Part shown: positions 1 to 7,366 of the stretch, one piece after another
How positions within the stretch are numbered: the first letter of the stretch is position 1
Layout: each line of letters starts with the position of its first letter
Assembly: GCF_900182905.1 (NCBI RefSeq)
Contig: NZ_FXUF01000010.1
Coordinates: forward strand, 1-64,000
Origin: Anoxynatronum buryatiense
GTDB lineage: Bacteria > Bacillota > Clostridia > Peptostreptococcales > Tindalliaceae
Length of the DNA stretch: 64,000 bases
Direction of reading: 5' to 3'
Translations under genes and position numbers: made by a program
The notes under the pieces: model-generated
What the model was told of the DNA's origin: nothing
The model's input: the letters and a program-made list of their open reading frames with translations, nothing else
Databases searched by the model: none

Positions 1-80
1 TCATCAGCACAAGGAATCTGGTGATTTTGAGGAGTGGCTCACTTTTTCATCAGCACAAAGTATGTTTTTGGCTCACTATC
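1..80. repeat. Paired short direct repeats at window edge, possible IS end
   Basis: The motif TCATCAGCACAA occurs at 1-12 and again at 48-59. Each copy is followed by TGGCTCAC or GGCTCAC (36-43 and 70-76), so two imperfect units of about 40 bases sit in tandem. Multiple short direct repeats of this kind are seen at the ends of IS21-family elements, but no transposase reading frame is present here and the element would continue outside the window. The repeat is seen directly; its link to an insertion sequence is a guess. Confidence 0.35.
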
Positions 81-83
81 AGA

Positions 84-407
84 TTAGCATAGGCAATTAG
101 AACCAATAGTCGCATTTTTTTGTGGTGTATTTATTGGACTGGCTATACCTGGGATCTGATTCGTAAAAACAGACGGCTGCTGAAAATATTGCATGGGGTA
201 TATCCCAAATCGAGGCAATACCCAGGTTGAAATCGCAAAAATATTCCATAAGATGAAAATAGCACCTCCAATGGAATATCTGCCGAATGCGGACTTTTTA
301 TCCTCAAATCGGACTGTTCTTGTTCTGGGATTCTTGAAAGTGTAACCATCATTTTCTAATTCTTTTATCGCTCTTTTAAACTCTTTTTGCGTTTTCGTTT
401 CGCCCAT
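84..407 (-). CDS. Small single-pass membrane protein, unknown function
   Basis: 107-residue protein that I cannot assign to a named family. The N-terminal half is charged and soluble (about residues 1-42). It is followed by one hydrophobic segment (about 44-65, with IFILWNIFAISTWVLP) and a Gln/Pro/Asn-rich tail. The start is well placed: GGAGG lies 7 bases before the ATG. It stands alone, with repeats downstream and more than 500 bases of non-coding DNA upstream. A possible promoter lies at 754-781. The short length and clear ribosome site argue for a real gene; function unknown. Confidence 0.55.
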   Translation of the reverse strand: MGETKTQKEFKRAIKELENDGYTFKNPRTRTVRFEDKKSAFGRYSIGGAIFILWNIFAISTWVLPRFGIYPMQYFQQPSVFTNQIPGIASPINTPQKNATIGSNCLC

Positions 408-753
408 TATGATCCTCCAAAAAATTCAAAAAGAAATACATGACTGAACTCTTATGAATATTGTTCTTCCTTCTTTGTATGGCGGTCATGTAGTGTGATC
501 ACTTTCGATTCCATTTGCTTTCTTTTTGTTGTCATTTAGTATCTCCGCCCAAAACACAGCCTATCCGGTCAGCACTGCTTCCATCATCTTTACTCTACAA
601 TGAGATTGACTGACGAAATAGCTTTAAAGAAGTTAGCAAGTTATTTGAAGAACGGCAGCTGTGGTCACTCCCGTCGTTGGCATTTCAGTGGTATTTTAAG
701 TTGGCAGGTGATCTTCTCTCTGTTCTGATGCTCATGGTTAACTTACTTCTTCC

Positions 754-781
754 ATTATATAATAGCGATTCGACCTGTGAA
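754..781 (-). promoter_or_regulatory. Possible sigma-A promoter for the 84-407 gene
   Basis: On the minus strand TTCACA (781-776) is separated by 16 bases from a perfect TATAAT (759-754). It points toward the small membrane protein about 350 bases downstream. The -10 lies in a self-complementary ATTATATAAT, so a plus-strand reading is also possible. Confidence 0.3.
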
Positions 782-901
782 GGCATTTTTCTCTCTTTTT
801 TTGTTTTTTCTGAACTTTTTTCATGAATTGAACTGAAGATGTGGTTTAAGCCGGATGATCTGGGTAAAATTAACACATATCGCGAATGATTATCGAATTC
901 A

Positions 902-915
902 AATACATATGTATT
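902..915. promoter_or_regulatory. Perfect 14-bp palindrome AATACATATGTATT
   Basis: A perfect inverted repeat about 80 bases before the riboswitch core. It could be an operator for the downstream surface-protein transcript, but no binding protein can be inferred and short AT-rich palindromes also arise by chance. Confidence 0.25.
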
Positions 916-984
916 GCGGCACCCAGTGCAGTTTTCTCCCGCCCAGTAAGAACCCGGTTATTTGTAAGGATGAGTGAATCAGTA

Positions 985-1064
985 ACCATGGGCAAACCAA
1001 TCGAAAGGTTGGGACGCAAAGTTTTGGAGTCTGCCGTATCGCCAGATGCAATGATCGTCCAACT
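985..1064 (+). ncRNA. Cyclic-di-GMP-I (GEMM-I) riboswitch aptamer
   Basis: Bases 990-1021 carry the hallmark core of the GEMM-I class: GGGCAAACC, a GAAA tetraloop in a short stem (ATCGAAAGGT), then GGGACGCAAAG. This matches the order and sequence of the Vibrio Vc2-type aptamer (CAAACC, GAAA, GGGACGCAAAG). A second stem (TCTG/CAGA, 1030-1045) follows, then directly an intrinsic terminator at 1065-1092, the arrangement of a transcriptional switch. The downstream gene is a secreted multi-domain surface protein, a typical target of c-di-GMP control in Clostridia. Exact 5' and 3' edges are approximate. Whether ligand switches expression on or off cannot be told without folding. Confidence 0.85.
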
Positions 1065-1092
1065 GCCCCGAGCGGAACTCCGGGCTTTTTTT
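1065..1092 (+). terminator. Intrinsic terminator of the c-di-GMP riboswitch
   Basis: GCCCCGAG and CTCCGGGC form an 8-position stem with one C-C mismatch and a CGGAA loop, followed by seven T. It sits directly after the aptamer, so it is probably the expression platform. Confidence 0.8.
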
Positions 1093-1174
1093 GTGTTCAA
1101 CAGCAGCTTTTAACCGGCGGGAGACGTTTTTGGAGGAAGGAAGTATTGATTTGTTATCAGAAAGGAGGATGCTT

Positions 1175-1231
1175 GTGGCTGATCATCGGCTGATGGAAAG
1201 CATCGAGCAAAGTGAGGAGGAAATTCATTGA
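1175..1231 (+). CDS. Possible 18-residue leader peptide coupled to the surface protein
   Basis: A GTG codon 6 bases after a perfect AGGAGG (1163-1168) opens an 18-codon frame, VADHRLMESIEQSEEEIH. Its TGA (1229-1231) overlaps the TTG start of the next gene (1228-1230) as TTGA. The second ribosome site, GAGGAGG at 1213-1219, lies inside this frame. The geometry suggests translational coupling after the riboswitch. An in-frame ATG at 1169 exists but is too close to the ribosome site. The frame may still be fortuitous; no homologue can be judged by eye. Confidence 0.4.
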   Translation: MADHRLMESIEQSEEEIH

Positions 1232-2754
1232 AAAAACGCATTATTGTAGCAGTCACTGTTTTGATGATGGTGCTTGTGCTGGTGAGCGGCAGTGTCACCG
1301 CCAATGATCTGCAGCTGGCACCGCAACCTTTTGTCAACCTGACTTCGCCAACGGGCGGGGAAAGTTTTCAGGTTGGCAGCAACCAGTCCATTACCTGGCA
1401 GAAATCTTCGGCCGGGGGAACCACGCAAATCTATTTCTCGGCCAATGGCGGCACCAACTGGACTTATGTCACCTCTGTCATGGGTACCAGTTACAACTGG
1501 ACGGTGCCTGACCAGGTGACCAATCAGGGAAGAATTCGGGTGCGGTGGTCACCCAACAATGAGGCCTGGTACACCAACAACAGCGGCAACTTCACCGTTT
1601 TTAAGGCATTGGGTCCTCAGGATTTAAACCTGATTGCCGTGCCGCCGGCTCCCACTGATTTGGCGGCAAGTGCCGTTTCTGCATCATCCATTAACCTTAC
1701 ATGGCAAGACAATGCCACCAATGAAACGGGCTACAAGGTGGAACGCAGGGTGACCAACCAGGCCGGGGGCTTTAATGAAATAGCTGTGCTGGATGCCAAC
1801 ACCACTCAGTTTGCAGATACCGGCCTGAGCGCCATGACCAACTACACTTACCGGGTTAGGGCATATAATGGCATGGGAAATTCTGCCTTTTCAAATGAGG
1901 CGGCGGCCACAACGCAGGCTTTGGGGCTGGCACCTCCGCCGGCCAATGCACCTGCCGCTCCCACTGATCTGATAGCGGAAGCTGCCGACAGCCCGGCCTT
2001 TGCCTTAAGCTGGACAGATAATGCGGGCAATGAGCAGGCCTTTCACATTGAACGCCAGGTGAATGGCGGCAATTTCGATGAGATTGCTGAAGTGGGCGCC
2101 AATGTCACAGTTTATGTGGACGAGAATGTCATGTTCGACACCTTATACCTGTATCGGGTGCGGGCGCGGAATGCCAATGGTTTTTCTGCTTACAGCAATG
2201 AGATGGGTGGCATCATAGAGCAGGTTGCTGACCCTGAAGCTGAGGAGCCAGAGGAACCTGGAGAAATGGAAGAACCCGAAGTACCTGGAGAGCCGGAACC
2301 ACAGCCTGAAACCCCGGGACTGCCGCCTTCAACACCATCGGCACCATCGGGTGAGGGCATTGTGATTCGCTTCTTCATTAATCAGTCTGATTACTTTGTG
2401 AATGATTCACTGGAAACCATGGATACATCCCCCATTATCAGCGGCGGCAGAACCCTTTTGCCCATTCGTTATGTGGCAGAGGCACTGGGTGCCACCGTGG
2501 GCTGGGATGCCGGCGATCAGCGGGTGACCATTCAGTTCAATGAAACCACCATCGAGTTGTGGATTAACCGGAACAGTGCCCGGGTAAACGGTGTGATGCA
2601 GCAGATTGACGCCAATAATGCCCAGGTGACTCCGGTGATTATTCCTCCCGGCAGAACCATGCTTCCCCTGCGGTTTGTTGCTGAGAATCTTGGCAGCAGT
2701 GTTGACTGGGAGCCGGTGGGTCAGGAGGTTATCATCGTTTATCCTGCACCTTAG
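1228..2754 (+). CDS. Secreted surface protein: KNH-like, two Fn3, CuAO-like domain
   Basis: 508 residues starting at TTG with GAGGAGG 8 bases upstream. Residues 1-27 are a signal peptide. About 36-128 match the Ser-Thr-rich Kre9/KNH-type repeat (SPTGGESFQVGS, then ITW and NWTVP). About 140-230 and 242-332 are two fibronectin type III domains, each beginning APTDL. About 335-372 is a Pro/Glu linker. About 377-508 is a C-terminal copper-amine-oxidase-N-like pair with the GRTLLPIRYVAEALGA and GRTMLPLRFVAENLG motifs typical of Clostridia wall proteins. No sortase motif is seen; attachment may be through the last domain. It is controlled by the c-di-GMP riboswitch upstream, so an adhesion or matrix role is likely but inferred. 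Confidence 0.85.
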   Translation: MKKRIIVAVTVLMMVLVLVSGSVTANDLQLAPQPFVNLTSPTGGESFQVGSNQSITWQKSSAGGTTQIYFSANGGTNWTYVTSVMGTSYNWTVPDQVTNQGRIRVRWSPNNEAWYTNNSGNFTVFKALGPQDLNLIAVPPAPTDLAASAVSASSINLTWQDNATNETGYKVERRVTNQAGGFNEIAVLDANTTQFADTGLSAMTNYTYRVRAYNGMGNSAFSNEAAATTQALGLAPPPANAPAAPTDLIAEAADSPAFALSWTDNAGNEQAFHIERQVNGGNFDEIAEVGANVTVYVDENVMFDTLYLYRVRARNANGFSAYSNEMGGIIEQVADPEAEEPEEPGEMEEPEVPGEPEPQPETPGLPPSTPSAPSGEGIVIRFFINQSDYFVNDSLETMDTSPIISGGRTLLPIRYVAEALGATVGWDAGDQRVTIQFNETTIELWINRNSARVNGVMQQIDANNAQVTPVIIPPGRTMLPLRFVAENLGSSVDWEPVGQEVIIVYPAP

Positions 2755-2803
2755 CAACGTTGATGACATCAACCTGAGCAGCCTGCCCGGTGAAATTGCA
2801 TGT

Positions 2804-2831
2804 AAAAGCGGATGATCACTCATCCGCTTTT
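2804..2831. terminator. Bidirectional terminator between convergent genes
   Basis: Perfect 12-bp stem AAAAGCGGATGA / TCATCCGCTTTT with loop TCAC. It has A and T tracts on both sides, so it can end both the surface-protein transcript (+) and the lipoprotein transcript (-). Confidence 0.85.
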
Positions 2832-2860
2832 GTCATGCATCAGATCTGTTGGTTGGGTAT

Positions 2861-3673
2861 TCAGGAACCTGGTATGGCAGGCAGCCCCTGGAACATTTCG
2901 CTGAAGTCCATGATTTCGTAATCGGCGGGAACAACGAAAAGATCGTTGGAGATGCCACCAGTTTGGAAGTTGGTGACCTCCATCAAAAACTGGTCTTCAG
3001 GATTATTGCCCTGGCCTTCCATTTTCATGGGGAACCCGTAATCGGTATGCAGCCACATTTTCATCTGAACGCCGCTCTCACTGTCGACGGTTTGCACCAC
3101 ATGGCACTGAATGCCGTTGACCATTTCTGTTCCCAGGTATTCCATGGTTTCGGTATCGATATCTTCTGTCAGGTCTTCTGCGGTGATGGGTTCCATGGTG
3201 CCATCCATTCCCATGTCAACGGGCATTTTCATGGCGGTTTTCTCCTGGGGATCAAGGGTGTAGACGGCTTCGGTGTCGTAGATCATAATGAAGTTGATGC
3301 CCATGGCTTCACTTTCGCTGCGCATCCGCTCGCCTTTCAGCCAGATGCGGGTTTTCATGGTGTCCATGGTGGGGCCGGTGATGTTCATTTCGTAGGAGAC
3401 TTCGCTCATTTCCCTGCCGCCGCTGAAGAGGGCTGCGATTTGGCTTTCGCTCATGGTTTCGCCGGAGGATACCGGCGTCTCGGGGTCGGTTTCTGGTTCC
3501 TGGGAGGTTTCTGATTCAGCGGTTTGCGCAGGTGGTGCTTCTGCTTCGCCGGTTTCAGCCGGTGCAGAACCGCCACCGCCACAGGCCGTCAGCAACAACA
3601 TCAGCACAAGCAACAGGGCGAGGATCCATCGGGAATGCTGTTGGTTGAAAAAGAATTTTTTCATCACACTCAT
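2861..3673 (-). CDS. Lipoprotein with a probable LolA-like or DUF4412-like fold
   Basis: 270 residues. The N-terminus is a lipoprotein signal with lipobox LTAC (Cys31), then a Gly run and an acidic Pro/Glu/Thr linker to about residue 75. The C-terminal 190 residues resemble outer-membrane-lipoprotein-carrier-like or DUF4412-like beta proteins (YDTEAVYTLDPQEKTAMKMP, then VNGIQCHVVQ and MWLHTDYGFPMKMEG). Such domains bind hydrophobic or small ligands, but the ligand here is unknown. An alternative start at Met4 (3664) gives a more standard MKK signal. The protein is convergent with the surface protein and only 13 bases from the next gene upstream, so it may share a transcript with the GGDEF gene. 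Confidence 0.65.
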   Translation of the reverse strand: MSVMKKFFFNQQHSRWILALLLVLMLLLTACGGGGSAPAETGEAEAPPAQTAESETSQEPETDPETPVSSGETMSESQIAALFSGGREMSEVSYEMNITGPTMDTMKTRIWLKGERMRSESEAMGINFIMIYDTEAVYTLDPQEKTAMKMPVDMGMDGTMEPITAEDLTEDIDTETMEYLGTEMVNGIQCHVVQTVDSESGVQMKMWLHTDYGFPMKMEGQGNNPEDQFLMEVTNFQTGGISNDLFVVPADYEIMDFSEMFQGLPAIPGS

Positions 3674-3685
3674 CTTCTTTCGTTA

Positions 3686-4774
3686 TTATTTGATGCTTAT
3701 TGTGCCTATTCCCGTTTCGGCACCGGTTAAATCAGGGGATTTTGGCCTGATTGACGGCATCACCTGGTTTCTGCCGGCATCTTTTGCCTGATACAAAGCC
3801 TGATCGGCACGATTTACCAGCGAGGGGACTGTATCGGCAGACTGAACCACTGCCACGCCTGCACTAACGGTGACTTGTCGATCTTCCACCTGAAGATCTT
3901 GTTCAATGGCGTGGCGAATTTTTTCCCCTACCTGACCGGCCTGAGAAAGGACGGTTTCAGGAAGAATCACCATAAACTCTTCGCCTCCCCAGCGCCCGGT
4001 GGTATCCAGCTTGCGCACGTTGGACTTCATCAGCCAGGCAAACTGCACCAGCACTTCGTCTCCCACAGGATGCCCAAAGGTGTCGTTAATGGTTTTGAAG
4101 TGATCCACATCGATCATGATGATACTGAAGGCATTACCGCTTCGCCGGTAGCGTTCCATTTCCATTTCAAGCACTTCTTCTGTTTTGCTGCGGTTGTAAA
4201 GACCTGTGAGCTTATCGGTAATCATCGCCTGCTCCAGCTGCTGGTGGGTTTCTTCATAGGCCTGGGTGTAGTGCCTGACGACGAGAAACATGGAGCCCAG
4301 AATCACAGGTGTTTGAATGATTCGATCCATAAAAATGGCAAAAGCTGCATGTTGTCCAATGAACTGGGGGTAGCTGTACTCTAGAATCAGCAGCCCCTGA
4401 AAAACAGCCAGCAGCAGTAAAAAGAGCACCACACGACGCCGCCCCCGAAAGATGTACCCGATGAGAACAGCAGCCAGCATCACATACCCCAGGGCATTAT
4501 TGGCACTTCCCCCTGATTCAATGAACCCCATGGGGGTGAAATAGAGGATCAGTATCAGAAAGAAAGCGGTATGTAACCTGGTTTTATGACGGATTTTCCG
4601 ACGAAAGACCAATGCCAGCAACGAGCAGGTCAGCAGCACCAGCCATTTGATGTTCAGATTCATGGGAAGTCCTGCCGCCAGATTGCCGGCCATGCTGATC
4701 ACTGCCACCCCGATACAGTACAGCAGGGTAATGCGGAAAAGTTGGTGATGGATGAACTTTTTCTGTGTCGGCAT
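3686..4774 (-). CDS. Membrane diguanylate cyclase (GGDEF)
   Basis: 362 residues from the ATG at 4774, chosen because GGGAGT lies about 8 bases upstream; a GTG at 4783 is too close. Residues 10-180 contain five or six hydrophobic segments forming an uncharacterised membrane sensor. About 190-345 is a GGDEF domain with an intact active site GGEEF. An RKLD inhibitory I-site lies five residues before it, so the enzyme should make c-di-GMP and be product-inhibited. The N-terminal half includes DKLTGLYNR, the usual domain entry. It is downstream of the chemoreceptor gene and upstream of a lipoprotein. Probable source of ligand for the riboswitch at 985, by inference. Confidence 0.9.
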   Translation of the reverse strand: MPTQKKFIHHQLFRITLLYCIGVAVISMAGNLAAGLPMNLNIKWLVLLTCSLLALVFRRKIRHKTRLHTAFFLILILYFTPMGFIESGGSANNALGYVMLAAVLIGYIFRGRRRVVLFLLLLAVFQGLLILEYSYPQFIGQHAAFAIFMDRIIQTPVILGSMFLVVRHYTQAYEETHQQLEQAMITDKLTGLYNRSKTEEVLEMEMERYRRSGNAFSIIMIDVDHFKTINDTFGHPVGDEVLVQFAWLMKSNVRKLDTTGRWGGEEFMVILPETVLSQAGQVGEKIRHAIEQDLQVEDRQVTVSAGVAVVQSADTVPSLVNRADQALYQAKDAGRNQVMPSIRPKSPDLTGAETGIGTISIK

Positions 4775-4924
4775 GGCACTCACTCCCTGTTTCTAACATC
4801 ACGTAGGCTTTATGCCCTAATTTTGACGAATTATTCATCATGTCATAATAAAAGCTGTCGAGAACGGCAATCCTGTCGAAAGGATGGGTTGGCAAATCAT
4901 GATTTTGGACTTGACTCAAAAAAG

Positions 4925-4947
4925 AAAAAAGCCCCGGAGAGGGCTTT
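4925..4947 (-). terminator. Terminator after the chemoreceptor gene
   Basis: On the minus strand AAAGCCC / GGGCTTT forms a 7-bp stem followed by a T run, 38 bases past the stop of the chemoreceptor gene. Confidence 0.75.
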
Positions 4948-4984
4948 AAATCGATACTGGGTTTTGACTTCTTCTTCAGTTGTC

Positions 4985-6376
4985 TTATTTTTTATGAAAG
5001 GCACCGCGCATTTCATCAAGGCAGCGGAAGACTTCTTTTGAATATTCATCCATTTTATGCAGGCAGTTTTCAGCTTCTTTCATATTACCCGCCTTGTAGG
5101 CATCGGAGGCTTTTTTCGCCACCTGATGAAGATGCATATGGGGGGCATCCATCCCTTTAAAAGCAGGGTGCTTTTTCAGAGTTTCATCGCCCACACTGTA
5201 ATACCATTTGCCCAGGCGGCAGTCATGGTAGTTGCCAATCATTCGTTCATCCACCTGTTCGTAACCCATCAGCATGTTGTATACCCGCCAGCGCCAAAGA
5301 AGATGGTCTGTCTTGTAGACTTCAATGAGTTCGGTATCGGTGAGGCAGCTGCTGTGGTACAAGAGGGTGAGGCGCAAATCATCCATTTTTTTGCTGGTAT
5401 TGAAAATGGCCCGGCCGGTGTGATCACAGGTGCCTGACAAGAAGTCGGATGCCTGGGAAATCTGGGACATGTTTTCGTTGAGGGTTTCTGTGACGGCAGA
5501 CTGCTCTTGCATGTTGGCGGCCACCTGCATGGTGTGGTCATTCACCAAAGTGACTGAATCACTGATATCGCTGATGGATTTAACGGCTTCTTCAACGATT
5601 TGTTTGCCGCTGTCCAGCTTGGAGGCAGTGAGGGTCATGCTTTTGGACGTGTCATCGATGTGATGCTGTAACTCGGAAATGCTCATTTGAACTTTTCCCA
5701 CCGAGTCTTTGGTGTGCTCGGCCAGTTTGCGCACTTCATCGGCCACCACGGCAAAGCCCCGTCCCTGTTCACCGGCCCGGGCAGCCTCAATAGCGGCGTT
5801 GAGTGCCAACAGATTGGTTTGCTCGGCAATGCCTTTGACGATATCTATGATTTGATCAATATCCTGGGTTTTCAGTTTCACCTGCTGAATTTCACCATCA
5901 ATGCGTTTCACCTCTTCAAAAGACTGGGTGACAAATTCCATGGACTGGTTCATTTGAGCCACACTCTCCTGAACCTTGGCGTTGGTGGCACTGGTCTGGT
6001 CAGAAACCTCACTGGAAATGTTGGCAACTTCTTCAATGGAGGCGCCCAACTCTTCACTGTTGGCCAACATGGTATGAAGAGAGTCGGTTTGCTGGGTGAC
6101 ACTCTGAATCATTTCCCGCACTGAATCCATACGGGTAACTTCCTGCACCAGGCTGTTCACCTGCAATACCGCTGCCTGACGCTCTTTTGAAATTGTTTCC
6201 ATAAAATGGTTCCAGAGATCTGCCAGTTCCTTGGAACTGCAGTCTTCCGGGCTGATTTTGACACACTGACCGCCCGTGGCAGCCTGTATTGCCTCTATCA
6301 TTGCCTTTGTGGATGATGTTGTTGCCGGTACTTTTGTTGTTTTCTCTGCTGCTGGCTTTTTATCCTTGAAAAACAT
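4985..6376 (-). CDS. Soluble methyl-accepting chemotaxis protein with CZB domain
   Basis: 463 residues from the ATG at 6376, which has AGGGGGTG 6 bases upstream; an upstream frame to 6490 lacks a ribosome site. No membrane segment is present, so the receptor is cytoplasmic. About 90-345 is a coiled-coil signalling domain with the conserved hairpin tip [19 protein letters not shown]. About 355-460 is a C-terminal chemoreceptor zinc-binding (CZB) domain with the His/Cys pattern [24 protein letters not shown] domains bind zinc and can sense hypochlorous acid or redox state. Its partners (CheA/CheW) are not in the window. It is transcribed alone, with its own terminator. Confidence 0.92.
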   Translation of the reverse strand: MFFKDKKPAAEKTTKVPATTSSTKAMIEAIQAATGGQCVKISPEDCSSKELADLWNHFMETISKERQAAVLQVNSLVQEVTRMDSVREMIQSVTQQTDSLHTMLANSEELGASIEEVANISSEVSDQTSATNAKVQESVAQMNQSMEFVTQSFEEVKRIDGEIQQVKLKTQDIDQIIDIVKGIAEQTNLLALNAAIEAARAGEQGRGFAVVADEVRKLAEHTKDSVGKVQMSISELQHHIDDTSKSMTLTASKLDSGKQIVEEAVKSISDISDSVTLVNDHTMQVAANMQEQSAVTETLNENMSQISQASDFLSGTCDHTGRAIFNTSKKMDDLRLTLLYHSSCLTDTELIEVYKTDHLLWRWRVYNMLMGYEQVDERMIGNYHDCRLGKWYYSVGDETLKKHPAFKGMDAPHMHLHQVAKKASDAYKAGNMKEAENCLHKMDEYSKEVFRCLDEMRGAFHKK

Positions 6377-6640
6377 CTCAGACACCCCCTTTATACTTGT
6401 ACATTTGGCATCTTGCCGATGATGATGCGTATGCCAGAATGTCATTTTATGGAATTGATAATTGTTCTTGTTAGTTATTCCTAACTTCATTTATAAAATC
6501 ATTCTATCTTGAAATGATCATATTGGCAAGGGTTGTTTTGGTAATTGAATACTTAATTCGTTGACGGAGAAGAAAATAATCCAAATGACCTATTTTCGAC
6601 ATATTTATGAGATGTCTTGGAGCAGGTTTTTTAGCCACAT

Positions 6641-6663
6641 AAAAAAGCCCCCGTTAGGAGGCT
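6641..6663 (-). terminator. Terminator of the 6672-11001 operon
   Basis: Minus-strand hairpin AGCCTCC-TAAC-GGGGGCT (one G-U pair) followed by TTTTT, just past the stop of the cyclase gene. Confidence 0.75.
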
Positions 6664-6671
6664 GGTAAAGA

Positions 6672-7313
6672 TCACAGTTGCAGGTAGATTCCGCGAACGG
6701 GAGAACCGTCAGCTCCCTTCAGTTTAAGGGGGAGAAACGCGTAGAGGCCTCTGGTTTCTTTAATCTGATCTAATCTGCAAAGATTTTCGACAATGAGGCA
6801 GTTGTTTTTCATGAGGATTTCATGGGCTGGGTAGATTTCTTTTCGAGTGGGGTCCACATTCAGGGCATCAATGGCAATCAGTGACATCTGTTTTTCCACC
6901 ACCATTTGTGCCGCCTCTGGTGTGAGGTAGGGGTGCCGCTGGTAGTGATCGTGATGATGAAAATAATGGTCCCAGCCCGTGTGGATGATGAGAAAATCGC
7001 CGGGAACAGCCTCTTGAAGGCTTGGTGCCAGCATGACCGGGGTGATGGGGGTCTCAGCTTTCAACTGGGTGAGCACCACTTTAACCCCCATGCCTACAAA
7101 GCGATGAATGGGGATGGTGTCAATGGGGTCACCCAAAGGGTCGATATGATAGGGGGCATCGATGTGGGTGCCGGTGTGGCTTCCCAGCAGGAGTCGGTTG
7201 ACATGAAAGCTGTCTTGTTCGTGGGTGAAGGCGCTTTCTATGGATGGTTCCGGGTCGCCGGGAAAAATGGGCATGCCCTTTTCAATGGCATGGGACAAAT
7301 CGATGACCTTCAT
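6672..7313 (-). CDS. Cyclase/kynurenine formamidase-like metal hydrolase
   Basis: 213 residues, start set by AGGAGG 7 bases upstream. The sequence begins IDLSHAIEKGMPIFPGDP and carries the metal-binding signature HTGTHIDAPYH (about 47-57) of the cyclase family (PF04199). That family includes bacterial arylformamidase/KynB and isatin or cyclic-amide hydrolases. A later ligand region IHTGWDHYF and a conserved IAIDALNVDP follow. It likely hydrolyses an amide or formamide, with Zn or Mn. It is the last gene of the operon with an APC permease and an M20 amidohydrolase, so it probably acts on the imported or released compound. Substrate unknown. Confidence 0.85.
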   Translation of the reverse strand: MKVIDLSHAIEKGMPIFPGDPEPSIESAFTHEQDSFHVNRLLLGSHTGTHIDAPYHIDPLGDPIDTIPIHRFVGMGVKVVLTQLKAETPITPVMLAPSLQEAVPGDFLIIHTGWDHYFHHHDHYQRHPYLTPEAAQMVVEKQMSLIAIDALNVDPTRKEIYPAHEILMKNNCLIVENLCRLDQIKETRGLYAFLPLKLKGADGSPVRGIYLQL

Positions 7314-7366
7314 GGCATTGCCTCCTTTGCTGGTTGAGGTGATATCCCCTGTGATACTCGCTGTGT

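Larger units (their letters stand above)
408..984. other. Long non-coding gap with possible IS debris
   Basis: 577 bases without a convincing gene. Around 660-710 two related segments, each GTGGT followed about 10-15 bases later by GTTGGCA, lie in direct repeat. On the minus strand this stretch translates into a short interrupted frame, which would fit a decayed insertion-sequence end. A minus-strand promoter-like pair lies at 754-781 and a perfect palindrome at 902-915. The rest shows nothing I can name. Transcription of the riboswitch at 985 must start in this gap, but no clear -35/-10 pair was found. Confidence 0.4.

Noticed and set aside
2849-3514. 221-codon plus-strand frame opposite the lipoprotein gene.
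   Set aside because: It is rich in His and Phe, typical of the mirror of an acidic coding strand; the minus-strand lipoprotein has a signal peptide and lipobox.
4890-4904. The 15-mer TGGCAAATCATGATT occurs here and at 22563-22577, both upstream of c-di-GMP enzyme genes.
   Set aside because: In 64 kb about two shared 15-mers per orientation are expected by chance, and the flanks do not align well. Left as coincidence.
4584-4919. Open frame of 111 codons overlapping the start of the GGDEF gene on the same strand.
   Set aside because: It overlaps the well-supported GGDEF gene in another frame and lacks a good ribosome site.
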